Shown: piece after piece, positions 10,320-22,150 of the stretch | How positions within the stretch are numbered: position 1 is the stretch's first letter | Layout of the letters: every line of letters starts with the position of its first letter | NCBI GenBank assembly: GCA_036245525.1 | Contig: BTPG01000005.1 | Span: 206,935,303 to 206,999,302 of the forward strand | Length of the DNA: 64,000 bases | Source of the DNA: Semisulcospira habei | Taxonomy: Eukaryota > Mollusca > Gastropoda > Semisulcospiridae | Direction: 5' to 3' | Position numbers and translations under genes: made by a program | The notes under the pieces: model-generated | The model's database searches: none | The model's input: only the letters and a program-made list of their open reading frames with translations | What the model was told of the DNA's origin: nothing

Positions 10320-12160
10320 AGTACTTAATGCAACTGACAATTTCAACGGCCTGTCCATGTAAAACAGTAGCCTCAGAGAGTGTCTGCTTTATGAAATCAA
10401 TGATGAGCTATTTTGTTTTGGTAACATTCAGATCAAGAAAGGACTCATCACAGCATGTTACAAACTCATCCAAAGCAGGCCCGTGATGTTGTCTGGAACC
10501 CTGTAAAAGACTAAGTAATGCTGACTCGTCTGAAAAATTCACAAGGAAACGATTTTCATATCGACTTCTAAAACAGTTTGTGTACATAATGTTGAGAAGA
10601 GGAGACAAAACACAACCTTGAGGGGAACCAGTGCTGGTAAGTCGACAGTCAGAAAGAATGATTGTTGACAAGAACTCTCTGAGGTCTGTTAAAAATTCCA
10701 AAACTCATGATATCAGCATATAGTTCAGGGAAAATTAATGAATCAGTCTCTCAGCCAAGATGTGAAGTTGTAAAGTGTTAAAACAACTAGAAAAGTCAGC
10801 AAATAAAATCCTAGCATGTGCCTGTGGCTTTTCTAGATGTGTATACAGTGTGTTTAGTATAAACAGCTTGGCGTCCTCCATACCTTTTCCAGTCCTGTAT
10901 GCAAATTGGAGAGGGTCGAGAAGGGGTTTAGCAACAGAAAGAATGAGCGATCTGATGATCTTTTCCAGGGTTTTCGAATTTCATGACTAAAGAGGTCAGG
11001 GCTACAGGTCGAATATGATTGGGTTCTTGGGGGGGGGGGGGGGGGTCTTTTTGGGGGGAGGTATGACGGTAGAGCATTTCCATATTTGGGGGATGTAACA
11101 GGTGTCAAAAGAGAGCTGCAAAAGGTGCTGGAGGACGCCGCCCAGTTGATCTGCACAATAACGTAATGTTCTTCCGCAGATACCATCGGGCCTGGGCTTT
11201 TGTTTTCATTGATACTCTTTAACCCTTTAGTCACACATTCTGTATCAATAACAAATAGATCAATAGGCGACATGGCACTTTGCAGATCAGCAATGTTGGT
11301 ACTACATTCATAATAATAATAATACCGCTTATTATATAGGCACTCTTTCCCAATTCTGCGAATCGGCTCAAAGCGCCGCGAACTGCACCCAACACGCACG
11401 CTCACGTGATACACACGCATTCACTCTGAAGACAAACACAGTACAAGACAGACACAGGACATTCACGTGGTGCGAAGGGTCAGCTCAGCTACTGAGGTTT
11501 CGGAAATTTTGATCGCTTGTATTTGAAATTTATAAAGTGGCCTGAAACCGGTACCATAGGGGAGGGGGAGGAAGAGCCGGAGTACCCGGAGAAAGAACCC
11601 CCGACAGTTCGCCCGAATTAACGGTGACACTTACTAGAGGAGAAAAGTCCGACGCCGGAACCCGGTCTCGAACCTCGCACCTTTAGCATTGGTGGCAGGC
11701 GCCTTAACCACTGCGCCACGGACCGCCCCATGTGTCTCAAAACGTGTGAAGAATACATTGATCTCATCAGCGATCGCCTGATCAGGCAAATTCCCAAGTT
11801 TGACCTTTGACCCACATGGATCAGAAACTACATTCACAGCTGCCATGTTTTTAATACCCTGTCATGCAGATCTGAAATTTCCAGCAGTAAACTTCCTCTC
11901 GATGTTGTTTTTGTACGTGTTTTGCTTGTCTGATTTCATGTTTCACTTTTTTGTCGACACGTTTCTTGTCCTCTACAAAAAAAACACCTTTAAAAAAAAA
12001 TTAATCACAGCTTTTAATTCTTTGGTGACCCAAGGTTTGTTACTGGGATAAATCGTGATCCGTTTCCGTATGACTGATTTCGCACAAAAGGAAATGTACG
12101 ACGAAATCGCGTCATCGGTTCTTCTAGGCCAGTACACGATTCATAAAACATCTCAGCATG
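10320..12160 (-). pseudogene. Rex1-like non-LTR retrotransposon remnant
   Basis: Minus-strand order from 12160: SNKPWVTKELKAVIN (EN-RT linker, ~12055-12000), LPDQAIADEINVFFTRFETH (~11795-11735), then after a SINE insertion a frame carrying INENKSPGP (~11215-11185), THLEK-type RT spacer segments, and STGSPQGCVLSPLLNIMYTN (10640-10580) with a decayed FSDES box where F-ADD is expected (~10525). It ends ESFLDLNVTKTK near 10410. This is the arrangement of Rex1-clade reverse transcriptase. Frameshifts, a G run at 11030-11045 and the insertion make it non-functional. Confidence 0.72.
11312..11728 (-). mobile_element. tRNA-derived SINE inserted in the Rex1-like remnant
   Basis: On the minus strand the head reads GTCCGTGGCGCAGTGGTTAA (A box TGGCGCAGTGG), with GGTTCGAGACC (B box) ~40 bp later. 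The body of ~340 bp runs to a (TTA)n tail at 11312-11328. The coding sense of the surrounding RT (ending FETH, resuming after the SINE) is interrupted exactly here, so the boundaries are good to a few bases. A target duplication of only about 3 bp (CAT) is visible. Confidence 0.72.
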
Positions 12161-12162
12161 TA

Positions 12163-12163
<1 letters not shown>

Positions 12164-12213
<50 letters not shown>
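12164..12213. repeat. (AAT)n microsatellite
   Basis: AAT repeats followed by TTTGTATAGCGCC and GGCGCTTTAC segments, reminiscent of a retroposon 3' end. Confidence 0.85.
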
Positions 12214-12215
<2 letters not shown>

Positions 12216-12368
12216 CTGAAAGGTAATTTGTATAGCGCCTAATCACCAAGGTGCTCTAGGCGCTTTACAATCACCAGTAATGAAAAACAAAGCAAAATAC
12301 AACAACAAACACATACAACAACAAAACAACAAACATACATTGATTTACAAGGAGCAGAAAACTCGCAC

Positions 12369-15300
12369 TCTCGCGCTGGGACCATACGGCGTTGAGGCGC
12401 GTCCCCTGGGTGATGGATAGGGGGTCCCTCGTGAGAGGGGTGCACCGAATGAAATAAGGTGCCGTGAACCAACATGGTCTAAGGGAAGGTGACCCCGACA
12501 GAAAACCCCTGGTCCTCCTAGTAAGGGGGTTGGGCATGGGGGTAGCTTCCCCACCCTGCAAAAAAGGAAATAGCTACAAAAACGCCGACGAAAAGATTAA
12601 CAGTAATTCCTTTCCTGGAGGAGGAAGGTTCTTCTACTAGAAGACTTATGACGTCCTGTGGTGAAAGCCGGAAGTCTTCGGAAGCCACAGGACCGAGCCG
12701 CCTCTCTCTATCCAGGGATACAACCATGGGCACATGGAACGTCAAGACCATGTACCAGAGCGGCAAGGCCGCCCAGATAGCAGCGGAAATGCAAAAGTAC
12801 AACCTTTCCCTGCTAGGCATCAGTGAAGCCAGATGGACGCAGTCTGGCCAGAAAAGGCTGTTAAGTGGGGAGATGATTCTGTATTCAGGTCATGAAGAGG
12901 AGAATGCCCCCCATACAGAAGGAGTAGCACTCATGCTGTCACCAGTGGCACAGAGAGCGCTGATGGGCTGGGAACCTCTTGGGCCAAGAATTATAACAGC
13001 AGCCTTTAGAACCAAGAAAAAGCTCAAGCTGAACGTCATCCAGTGTTATGCGCCCACCAATGACAGTGACGAGGAAGAGAAACAAGAGTTCTACGACCGA
13101 CTCCAGAGTGCCGTGGACAAATGTGCGGAGCGAGACATCACCATCGTCATGGGCGATTTTAATGCCAAAATAGGGGAGGACAACACCGGATACGAAGAGG
13201 TGATGGGGAGACAGGGACTAGGCTCGGAGATGAGTGAGAACGGGGAGAGGTTTGTAGACTTTTGTGCTCTAAACCGACTTGTCATTGGAGGCAGCATCTT
13301 CCCACACAGAAGAATACACAAAGCAACTTGGGTCTCACCTGACCATACAACAGAGAACCAAATAGACCATATCTGCATTAGCAAGAAATTTAGAAGATCC
13401 CTTCAAGATGTTCGAGTGAGGAGGGGAGCAGATGTCGCCTCAGACCATCATCTGCTTACCTTAAGAATGAAGCTCAAGCTAAAGAAAAGCCGCACAGAGA
13501 CAACAAGAAGACAGCGCTATAATGTAGGCCTCCTGAGAGAAACTGGAGTTAGAGAAGAGTTCAAACTGGTGCTGTCCAACCGGTTTCAAGCGCTACAGGA
13601 GCTAGTAAATGAAGAGGAGGCAGTCACCACAGAGCAGCAGTGGAAGGCAGTTAGAGAGGCGCTGAACTCAACCTGCAAAGACACTGTAGGGTTCAGGAAA
13701 CACCACCACAAGGACTGGCTGTCGGCACAGACCTTGAAGAAGATAGAAGCGAGGAAGCAGAAGAAAGCAGCGGTCAACAACAGTCGCACGAGAGCAGCCA
13801 AAGTAAGGGCACAGGGGGAATACTGGGAAGCCAACCGCGAGGTGAAGAGGAGTATCAGGGCAGACAAGAGGGCCTACACAGACAGCCTGGCAGCAGAGGC
13901 AGAAAAGGCAGCAGGCAGCGGCAACATGAAACAGCTCTACGACATTACCAGAAGATTGTCGGGTAAGTATGGCCATACAGAAAGACCAGTAAAAGACAAA
14001 GAAGGCAAGCCTATTGCAGACGGAGCAGACCAACTCGACAGATGGGCCGAGTATTTTGAAGAGTTACTGAACAGACCTAGCCCACCCGACCCCCCCGACA
14101 TCCAGCCGGCAGAGACCGACCTACCCATCAGCTGTGACAGACCCAGCCGGGAAGAGATCAGAAAAGCAGTGGCATTTTTGAAGAATGGCAAAGCAGCAGG
14201 CCCAGATGGCATCCCAGCGGAGTCTCTGAAAGCAGACCTAGAGACAACAGTTGAGATGCTGTACCCACTGTTTGGAAAGATCTGGGAAGAGGAGGTGATG
14301 CCAGCTGACTGGAAGGAGGGGTACCTAATCAAGCTTCCCAAGAAAGGCGACCTCAGCAAGTGTTCCAACTACAGAGGAATCACCTTGCTGTCAGTACCAG
14401 GAAAGGTCTTCAACAGGATCATCCTAGAGAGAATGAAGAGCTCCGTTGACCCCCAGCTGAGAGACCAGCAAGCAGGATTCAGGAAGAACCGATCATGTAC
14501 AGACCAGATCGCCACTCTCCGCATCATCGTGGAACAGTCTCTGGAGTGGAGCTCCCCGCTGTACGTCAACTTTGTGGATTATGAGAAAGCATTTGACAGC
14601 GTGGACCGAGAGACTCTGTGGAAACTCCTACGACACTACGGTGTACCCACAAAGCTCGTCCGCCTGATCAAGAGCAGCTATGATGGCATGACATGTCGCG
14701 TGATCCACGAAGGGCAGTTCACCAGAGAGCTCCAGGTCAGAACTGGTGTCAGGCAGGGGTGTCTGCTGTCTCCGTTCCTCTTCCTACTGGCCATAGACTG
14801 GGTCATGAAGATGACCACAGAGCACAGACGAAGTGGAATACAATGGACACTGTGGACACAGCTTGACGACCTCGATTTTGCAGACGACTTGGCATTACTG
14901 TCCCACACTCATCAACAAATGCAGGACAAGACCACGAGGCTTGCTGACATCTCGTCCCAAGTGGGCCTCACCATTCACAAACAGAAAACAAAGACAATGA
15001 GGCTGAACGCAACCAGGGAAGAACCAGTCTTGCTTGCTGGCACCCCATTGGAGGAGGTGGAGTCCTTCACCTATCTCGGGAGCATCATAGACAAAAAAGG
15101 CGGCACTGATGCAGATGTCAGAGCACGAATCGGTAAAGCCAGAGCAGCCTTTCTCCAGTTGAAAAAAGTGTGGAGTTCCAGAGAGCTGTCACAACACACC
15201 AAAGTCCGGATTTTCAACTCCAATGTAAAAGCAGTTCTCCTATATGGAGCAGAGACATGGAGATTGACAAAAACCACAGTCAACAGAGTACAGACCTTCA

Positions 15301-15670
15301 TGAACAGTTGCCTTAGAAGAATTTTGAAAATCCACTGGCCAGAGAAGATCAGCAACGTCAGACTCTGGGAGAGAACAGAGCAGATAACAGCAGAGAATGA
15401 AATTGGGCGAAGAAGATGGGGATGGGTCGGTCACAGTCTGAGAAAGCCAGCTTCCAGTATCACTAGGCAGGCATTGTCATGGAACCCCCAGGGAAAGAGG
15501 AAAAGAGGTAGGCCGAGAAACTCCTGGCGTCGAGACCTCCAAGCAGACATCAAGAGACTGGGAACCACCTGGAGTAGAATCGAAGGAGAAGCACAGGACA
15601 GGAGTTGCTGGAGGTCTCTCGTCGACGGCCTATACCCGGGTAGGGGTGACAGGCGTAAGTAAGTAAGTAA
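12369..15670 (+). mobile_element. Full-length RTE-like non-LTR retrotransposon, copy A
   Basis: The element is flanked by a perfect 12-bp target duplication, GAAAACTCGCAC, at 12357-12368 and 15671-15682. The 5' end starts CTCGCGCTGGGACCATA, which is exactly where copy B begins (58773). The 3' end is a (GTAA)n tail. About 355 bp of 5' UTR precede a single long frame. The perfect duplication and open frame point to a recent insertion. Confidence 0.88.
12726..15662 (+). CDS. Endonuclease-reverse transcriptase of RTE-like element A
   Basis: The 978-residue protein would nick and prime target DNA and copy the element's RNA. An APE-type endonuclease fills the first ~240 residues: TWNVKTM, ISEARW (Glu34), VMGDFNAKIG and ASDHHL. 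RT follows with GPDGIPAE, YRGITLLS, QAGFRKNRSC, FVDYEKAFDSVD (Asp618), GVRQGCLLSP and FADD (718-721). The C-terminal region has RVQTFMNSCLRRILKI and GRPRNSWRRD. Proteins of this type are commonly annotated 'craniofacial development protein 2-like' in animal genomes. I chose the ATG at 12726 because an upstream in-frame ATG at 12648 is ATA in copy B. All catalytic motifs are intact. The clade name (RTE-like) is provisional. Confidence 0.9.
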   Translation: MGTWNVKTMYQSGKAAQIAAEMQKYNLSLLGISEARWTQSGQKRLLSGEMILYSGHEEENAPHTEGVALMLSPVAQRALMGWEPLGPRIITAAFRTKKKLKLNVIQCYAPTNDSDEEEKQEFYDRLQSAVDKCAERDITIVMGDFNAKIGEDNTGYEEVMGRQGLGSEMSENGERFVDFCALNRLVIGGSIFPHRRIHKATWVSPDHTTENQIDHICISKKFRRSLQDVRVRRGADVASDHHLLTLRMKLKLKKSRTETTRRQRYNVGLLRETGVREEFKLVLSNRFQALQELVNEEEAVTTEQQWKAVREALNSTCKDTVGFRKHHHKDWLSAQTLKKIEARKQKKAAVNNSRTRAAKVRAQGEYWEANREVKRSIRADKRAYTDSLAAEAEKAAGSGNMKQLYDITRRLSGKYGHTERPVKDKEGKPIADGADQLDRWAEYFEELLNRPSPPDPPDIQPAETDLPISCDRPSREEIRKAVAFLKNGKAAGPDGIPAESLKADLETTVEMLYPLFGKIWEEEVMPADWKEGYLIKLPKKGDLSKCSNYRGITLLSVPGKVFNRIILERMKSSVDPQLRDQQAGFRKNRSCTDQIATLRIIVEQSLEWSSPLYVNFVDYEKAFDSVDRETLWKLLRHYGVPTKLVRLIKSSYDGMTCRVIHEGQFTRELQVRTGVRQGCLLSPFLFLLAIDWVMKMTTEHRRSGIQWTLWTQLDDLDFADDLALLSHTHQQMQDKTTRLADISSQVGLTIHKQKTKTMRLNATREEPVLLAGTPLEEVESFTYLGSIIDKKGGTDADVRARIGKARAAFLQLKKVWSSRELSQHTKVRIFNSNVKAVLLYGAETWRLTKTTVNRVQTFMNSCLRRILKIHWPEKISNVRLWERTEQITAENEIGRRRWGWVGHSLRKPASSITRQALSWNPQGKRKRGRPRNSWRRDLQADIKRLGTTWSRIEGEAQDRSCWRSLVDGLYPGRGDRRK

Positions 15671-15689
15671 GAAAACTCGCACACACACA

Positions 15690-16600
15690 CACATACACAC
15701 ACGCACACATGATGAACCGGCAAACAAACTGGTCTCTATGCAACAGAAAAAGGGTGTGTTTTAAGCTTGGATTTAAAAATAGAGAGAGATTATGAGTGAC
15801 GCACGTCAGCTGGGAAGGAGTTCCATGTAATGGGACCAAAATACGAAAATGCACGATGACCTTAAGTGACCTAGTTACGTCTGGAGATACGGAAAACACG
15901 AGTGTCTGAAGCAGAGCGTAGTGAGCGGGACGGTGTATACAGCTGGACAAGATCAGATAAGTAAGGAGGGGCAGAACCAGAGATGATGTTGAAACAAATA
16001 ACACAGACTTAAATATAATGAATTCTGTATGAAACTGGCAGCCAGTGCAAATCAGCTAGTAGAAGCATTATGTGTTCACGTTTCGGTACACGAAAGATCA
16101 GACGTGCAGAATAGTTTATGACTCTCTGGATTTAGTCAAGAAGATTTTGCGGAACACCGGACAAAAGAGAATTGCAATAGTCTATGCCCGCGGGACAGCA
16201 CAAGGGAGGTAACAAGTGTTTTGGTAACTTCAACAGTCAGCAGATGTCGAACAGTGCTGATCTTTCTGAGTTCAATGAAGGCAAGCTGGCAAACTTTCTT
16301 CACTTGTTCCTTCATTGTCAGCTTGTTGTCAAAAATGATACCCAAGTTACGGGCCGAGCGGGAAAAGGAGATGGTGCTCTCGCCCACCATCATTCAGGAA
16401 GATCAGCACTGCATGTATAGGACGGCACGTCATTTGGAGCCCTAGCAGCAAGTAGGTCATTCACAACACGTGTTCTGACTTTGGAACCGAAAAAGCGTGA
16501 AAACAGTTATGGGAGATCGCGGATTGGGTGTATGCTGGGCCGTTGAACGGATTTCCCAAGAGTCTATTAGTCACACGGGACAGTTCTTTGCAAGTACTTG
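15690..16600 (-). pseudogene. L2/CR1-like RT C-terminal remnant
   Basis: The minus strand at 16393-16150 reads ISFSRSARNLGIIFDNKLTM, LRKISTVRHLLTVEVTKTLV and TSLVLSR, the segment that follows the catalytic box in L2/CR1 elements. 16004-15750 retains a decayed tail (SLFLNPSLKHTLFLL). 16500-16400 has FFGSKVRTRVVNDLLAA. There are multiple frame changes. The 3' side is cut by the RTE-like insertion target at 15671-15682. Confidence 0.65.
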
Positions 16601-16611
16601 CTGCAGCAACT

Positions 16612-16882
16612 TCATTGCGCATGTGCAGTGAAACAGCCTTGTAGACGTGCGATACTGTCGCTAGTCCAGTCCTTCACGGTTTTTACCACTTTCTTCAGAT
16701 GCTGAATAACTGCGGTATATAGGGGCGAGGAGCACGCTGTTATGGTCCGATGACCTAAGGGGAGGTAATGGGAGAGATGTGTAAGCAGAAGGCACATTAC
16801 CGTAGCAAAGATCTATGATAGTTTTATTGAATCGTGTGCGACATGTCACGTACTGATGGTATGTTTTGAGATATTTGTCCAA
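16612..16882 (-). pseudogene. LINE endonuclease C-terminal remnant
   Basis: The minus strand reads VTCRTRFNKTIIDLCYGNVP, AYTSLPLPPLRSSDHNSVLL (SDH catalytic motif) and then, after a frame change, KVVKTVKDWTSDSIARLQGC. This matches the end of Rex1/CR1-type endonuclease domains. It may belong to the same dead element as 15690-16600, with an internal deletion. Confidence 0.6.
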
Positions 16883-16899
16883 AGTACAGTGAACGTTTT

Positions 16900-18269
16900 T
16901 AGATGGACTTCAGTAAAGTGTGCTGATTGCCTGCGCGAGAATTTCTTTTTGAGACTGACTCAGTAGCGGGATATGCTCACATGTACGTATAGGATCACCC
17001 ATAATTTCACACTGATATACAAACAAACACATACAAACTGATATTACCATCGGGAAAAGCGCATACAAATGTGCGGTCGTGCAAAATTTCCGAAAGCTCT
17101 ACCTTTTATATTTTATTAAAAATCACTTGATTTGGCGAAATCGAGACGATTTGCGCATGCCACCATAAAATGCTAACTTTAGGGTCGAATAACTACATAA
17201 TCTCTTGACTGGCAATATCCCCACTTGCTGTACTGATTAAACCCAAAACCTAGTTTGTACTGATTATTTTACAGCTCCCAGAAATGGTATACCTTAGAAG
17301 GGCGGGATATGCCATTCTAAAACTGGTATTTAAAGAAATCAACGTCGAATAGCGCGCTTTACTATCCTAGCAGACGACACTCGCGCTCTTCCCGTAAAGC
17401 ACGCGTTGCATTCTTGCCGGACGCCGACTAAAGGGGCGAAGCCAAATACAAAATGGATCGCTCTATTCCTGTCGCTATATATCAGCGCGCAGAGCGTACT
17501 AATGGCGGGAAGCGCCTTGTGTCCGTCTCTATTTGTGTGCGCCAGTGTGTTTTGATCAGAGGTTAGGTTGGAGAAGAGGGAAATGAATCAGAAAGATAAG
17601 CTTAAAAATAGGAACATGAACTCTGAATGTTCCTAAAAGAAAAACGCGTTGCGGTGAGCTTCAAACAACACGGTAGACTTTGGGACCGGAAATCCTCATC
17701 TTGTTAGCGCAGTAATAGCATCCTCAGCTGTAGGGTTCGGATATAGAAGCGAAAAGCATTTGGATTCTCAACAGCTGTTGCAGCCTGCGTCAGCCCATGA
17801 GAGTCTGTGTCTTGTAGATGGAAAGACCCAAGTACGCAAGACAAATCCACAATCGCCTGCTCGTCGGCCGAGGATCTATTCAGCCCTGACGCACTACAGC
17901 AGGAGATGGGTCGACCATGATAATTCAAGGGTAGTGCCAGATTAGCTTGGCGCCTGAACAAGAGGTCAGCACATACATAATAATGCCTGCTTTCAGACTA
18001 ACTCTTAGTGATCTCAGGTATTTTAGCCAAAGTTTTAATCAAATTTTACCAATAGTTTATTATAAGATTATTATGTCCATGCTTACTACTTTGGGTGATG
18101 TCTCTGAAAGGTCATGGGTCAACATATGGAATCGAAATACTTAAGTTTATACAACGTATTTTCCAGGCACCATTGGTGGGCGATATAATGAAACAGGTTC
18201 AGTGACTTGGCTCATACACATCTTTAAATTGTTCACTGTAAGAGGAGCTGCTATGATAAAGTTTTGCTA
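16900..18269. other. No recognised gene; half palindrome inside
   Basis: The only recognised element is a left half of the GGCGCC palindrome family at about 17876-17955 (CAGCCCTGACGCACTACAGC then TTCAAGGGTAGTGCCAG, ending TTGGCGCC), truncated at its centre. Confidence 0.5.
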
Positions 18270-18770
18270 ATCCCTACCGTTGAGGCCAAGGTCACATCGG
18301 CCATACTTGGTTTTGGTCTGATTTTGCAAAGTCTCCGATTCTATTTGACCGATTTGGTTCAAATTTGGTGAAATAGTAGATATTAAACACATAAATGTTA
18401 ATGTGCAAGAAATGCATCGGTCTGTGTAAGGTCAAGGTTGTGGTGGCCATTTTGTTTTCAATTCAAGTATTCTTGTTAGGGCAATGTCTTTAGGACTGTT
18501 GGACCCATATGACTCAAACCTTACAAGATGATAGCCTTTGATAAACGAAAGAATACTTAACAAAATTAAACCGTTGTAGTCAAGTCAAGGTCACGGCGGT
18601 AATGTTTATTTTTGGTCTTTTCAAGCGAAATCTTGGGGAAAAAAGATTAATTTATTCCAGACTTGAGATAGCAATACACTATACTAATGGAAATTGTATT
18701 GTGCATGAGTGACGCTATTTCCGTGAAGGTCAAGGCCGTGGCAATCGTATTTGTTTCACATAGTGTATTC
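18270..18770. repeat. Dispersed repeat rich in AAGGTCAAGG motifs
   Basis: CAAGGTCAC (18287), AAGGTCAAGG (18428), TCAAGGTCAC (18586) and AAGGTCAAGG (18725) recur in otherwise similar AT-rich text ('...GGTCATG/GGTGGCCATTTTG'). Related text lies at 20640-20686, 22151-22300 and, as the complement, 39470-39860 (TGACCTTGACC). The family is unknown to me. Confidence 0.5.
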
Positions 18771-18789
18771 TTCTCAGGGCCATATATAT

Positions 18790-19160
18790 GTAGTTAGTTA
18801 GTTAGTTATTGGGGTTTAACGCTGAGCAGGCGGCTAAGGCCATCTCACGGCAGCATATAAGATAAGATACTGTTTATTGCCATTTGCCTTAAGAACATAA
18901 AGCATAGGAATATGTGTTGGTGTCGTTACAATTACAAACATCACAGTCAACAATAAAAATAATTAATACTCTATCACAATAATCCAATGCTCTACACACA
19001 CTGTCAAAACGTTAAAACTAAAAAACTAATCTCACAAACCAATTCACACACCCACGCTCATCTCCCACACACATGTGGTAGAGTGATCTTTAATCATGTG
19101 GTTAAATAGAGGAATGGAAGCGTTTAGTCTATATTTTCCACTGATTATGATTTGTAAGGT
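18790..19160 (-). mobile_element. LINE/SINE 3'-tail remnants
   Basis: A GTTAGTTAGTTA tail at 18792 is followed by ATTGGGGTTTAACGCTGAGC, and then ATAAGATACTGTTTATTGCC at 18862. Both look like minus-strand retroposon 3' ends, and the second resembles the Rex1 3' UTR near 6400. No coding sequence survives. Confidence 0.4.
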
Positions 19161-20068
19161 AAATAAATGTTAATTAATGGATAAAGCCAAATAGGTTGTT
19201 AATTCCTAGTTAGTATTGACTTCTTAGATCTTTTCTCTTTTAACTTGATCTACTTCATTCCGTTGTCTTGTTTTATAAGGTGGTATGGATAGACTGCACT
19301 GCATACCAGACAGGTTTCACTGTAAGTTAGAACAGTTTAGTCAGTGGAAGCATAGAGTTATATTGTGCCTAGCTCTAGCCTAAATGTATAAGTATTGCTG
19401 CCTGACTCTGTGTTTGGACAGCAGGTAGCCATAAGTGCTCCAAGAATCCAGTGCATCTTGGGCGACATGTTTTGTCATGAGTTTTCAGTCAGGGGCATGA
19501 GCTTTGACTGAACTGTATTCACCTATAGATGCTGTGACATTTTTTGGCAGTCAGACACAGCAGTTTTGTTACTTGACTGCATCTGGTCATATGAAATTCA
19601 GTCTACCTTCATGTTATCCACCTTTGACACTTTGCTAAGGTATGTTGAATAGCTAGATGTTTGGCTATTTGTTAAGGTAATAGAATATTGCATTAACTGA
19701 AAAATGTTGTTATTGCATTCTATGTTATTTTTACTTGGCTGTCTGTTTTTATAATTCGTTGTTTAGAGCCGATTTGTACTATACATTCTTTTGTAATTTC
19801 GGTTGCTTGACAATAGCTAGAACGTATGTTCAAGCTATAGTGGCGTAGGTATATTTATGGTAGTTTGATAATAGAAATAGCTAGAACGTACGTTCACGCT
19901 CTATTGTATATGATATATACTATGACCTGTAATGTTTGTTGCAGGGTGGCTTAATTAAGGGCCTTGGCTTACGGCCTTGATTTAATGCCGTGAATAAAAA
20001 AGATGTTCTTGAAATAAACCTCTTCTCGACCCTCACGTAAGCGAACCCCAGAGTGCGTGAGAAAGACC
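19161..20068. other. No recognised gene
   Basis: AT-rich unassigned DNA. A short local duplication of TAGCTAGAACGTA(T/C)GTTCA occurs at about 19816 and 19878. Confidence 0.4.
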
Positions 20069-20094
20069 CCGTACACCCCCCCCCCCCCCTCTAC

Positions 20095-20147
<53 letters not shown>

Positions 20148-20160
20148 CACACACACACAC
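20069..20160. repeat. C run and (CA)n microsatellite
   Basis: About 15 C residues (20077-20091) and then CA repeats with one slip. Confidence 0.92.
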
Positions 20161-20686
20161 ACTGACACACACAACACACACGCCTATTGATCTAAGAAGT
20201 CTAAATTAATTAAAGGTATCTCGTTTAAAATGAAAACAGAATATCATGAGTAAATATGTCACTAATTTAGTGATCACAGTCGGGTGTAAAACTGTTACTA
20301 TGTATCATAAGACTAGGATAATACTGATATATACTATTCTCTCAACCGTCGGGGGCGCGCCCTGCCGGGGGAGGAGACTCATGGAGTCAACTCGACCAAA
20401 AGCACCACCAACAGCCAAAAGGATAGCACAAGGGATGGGCGAGGTGCTCTGTACGCCGGCCGCACAATTATACACATACGCACACTCAGTCGCTCAGTCA
20501 TTCTGTCACGCAAACATCAGTCATCGGCAATGAAACTCTATGATCGGCCCACAGTAACCTTTAACTGGTTTTGACTGAAACATGAGCTAGTCATAGTACT
20601 AGTTACTGAAATGATAGCCCTTGGTAACTTGTAGTGTTATGATAAACAGTTAGGTTACTGCATGCAAGGTCAAGGCTATGGTAGTC

Positions 20687-22150
20687 TTCTTCTTCTTCTT
20701 CAGCGTTCCCGATTTCTGCCTCAGATGTCAAGATTAATAGCCATCTGAAGCATATTCCATGAGGGTTGCGTGTGTCTCGTTTCCCTGACGGGTTTCCACA
20801 CTATACCAGATGGCATAGTCAGCGACACTCCGGCCCGACTTCGTTGGTCATCGGTTTGCCCATGGTTGGTTTTCTGTCGGGGTTTGCTCCCCTAGCCTTT
20901 GCCTTTTCCGAGGCACCCACAAGGCAGTGGGGCTATTTACCCATAGTTGGGAGTCTGGTTCACGGGCATAAGGGCATATCCACACACCGTTGGGTCTGCA
21001 TACCGCGTGTCTGGGGGCCAGACCTCCTCCGAGTCCCCTGTAGTTCAGCCTGTGAGTCCGTAAGGTGCTCAGTTACCGTGTGTCGCCGCGAGGAGGCACT
21101 ACATGAGGCTTGTTGTTGGAGAGGCTATGTACGTTTTTTTTGTTTGTTTGTTTTGTTTTCGGTTTTTGTTCTTACACGTTACTTTCCTTTATTTTTCCGC
21201 CCCCGGTAAGTTAAGATAGCCCCCCCCCCCCCCCCCCCAGGAGTTCGAGGGAAAACCCGCTTAAAGGTGTCGTACCGGGAGGCTTTTTGACCAATTGCCA
21301 ATTACCAATAGCGGAGAGAGGGTCCCGGCGGCGGGCACCTGAGGCCCCCCCTCCCCCCCGCCGAGATCCTCGGTGGGAAGCGCCCGGGGGCTGGCGGCCG
21401 GCTCCGGGGTCCATCTTTTTCCGTATTGGGCCGTAGAGGAGGACACTCCTGGAAGGTCCACTTTGCGGGATAGGGGGGTTAGACAACCCAGGGGGGCGAG
21501 GTACCCACGATGGCACTCCGACAACACGTGACTCCCGCTTGCCTGCGTACGGTCACCACCCATCAAAATAAATACCCAGGGAGGTTTAGCATCCTTCGTC
21601 CATGCACTCCCTGGGCAATGGAGGGTCAACTACAACACCCCCCTCCAGAGAAATACAGAAACACTTATAGGGGGGTTAGTAAAAATCAACCCCCCTCAAA
21701 CAGTAAGGGGAAGTAGGGTGCGGGCCTAAAAACCGGGCCTTGGACTGTGACCCCAAAGGAGGAAGCAGGAGCCAGACACCACCAACGAACAAAGAAGGGA
21801 ACACCAGCTCTTCCCCCCAACGACCCAGCCTCCCAAGGCACGGACGGACGTGACGAGAGGTTTATCAAAGCGATGCGAGAACATCGGCGACAAACAGTCA
21901 GAACATAATCCCCCCCCCCCCAACCCCGCCCCCCCCCCCCCCCCCCTGGACGAAATCAGCGAGAGCTGGAAGTCCGTATCCCTTTAAAATTAGCACTAGC
22001 AGAGGCTGTGTACTGGCAGAGAGAGACTGACGAATTCTGCCCTACTTTTCGCAATACTGCTAGCCAGCGGTGGAAGCTGAAAGCAAGAAGTGACAAGCAC
22101 TACCACTGCGCTACCACACTAGACGCATCACGACAACCATTTTGACACAC
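20687..22150 (-). mobile_element. Non-coding 1.46-kb retroposon with 12-bp target duplication
   Basis: GCTATGGTAGTC occurs at 20675-20686 and again at 22151-22162, exactly flanking the insert. On the minus strand the insert ends in (GAA)n, i.e. TTCTTCTTCTTCTTC at its plus-strand start. The minus-strand 5' end contains TGGTAGCGCAGTGGTAGTGC, close to a Pol III A box. No RT or other domain was found. G/C-rich tracts (C runs at 21215-21238 and 21910-21945) lie inside. It could be a long SINE or an internally deleted LINE. Confidence 0.7.

Noticed and set aside
12648..12725. Upstream in-frame ATG of RTE-like element A as the true start
   Set aside because: The ATG is not conserved in copy B (ATA), and the endonuclease begins at MGTWNV.
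20766..21209. 147-codon open frame
   Set aside because: It is inside the non-coding retroposon. No domain, and low-complexity ends.
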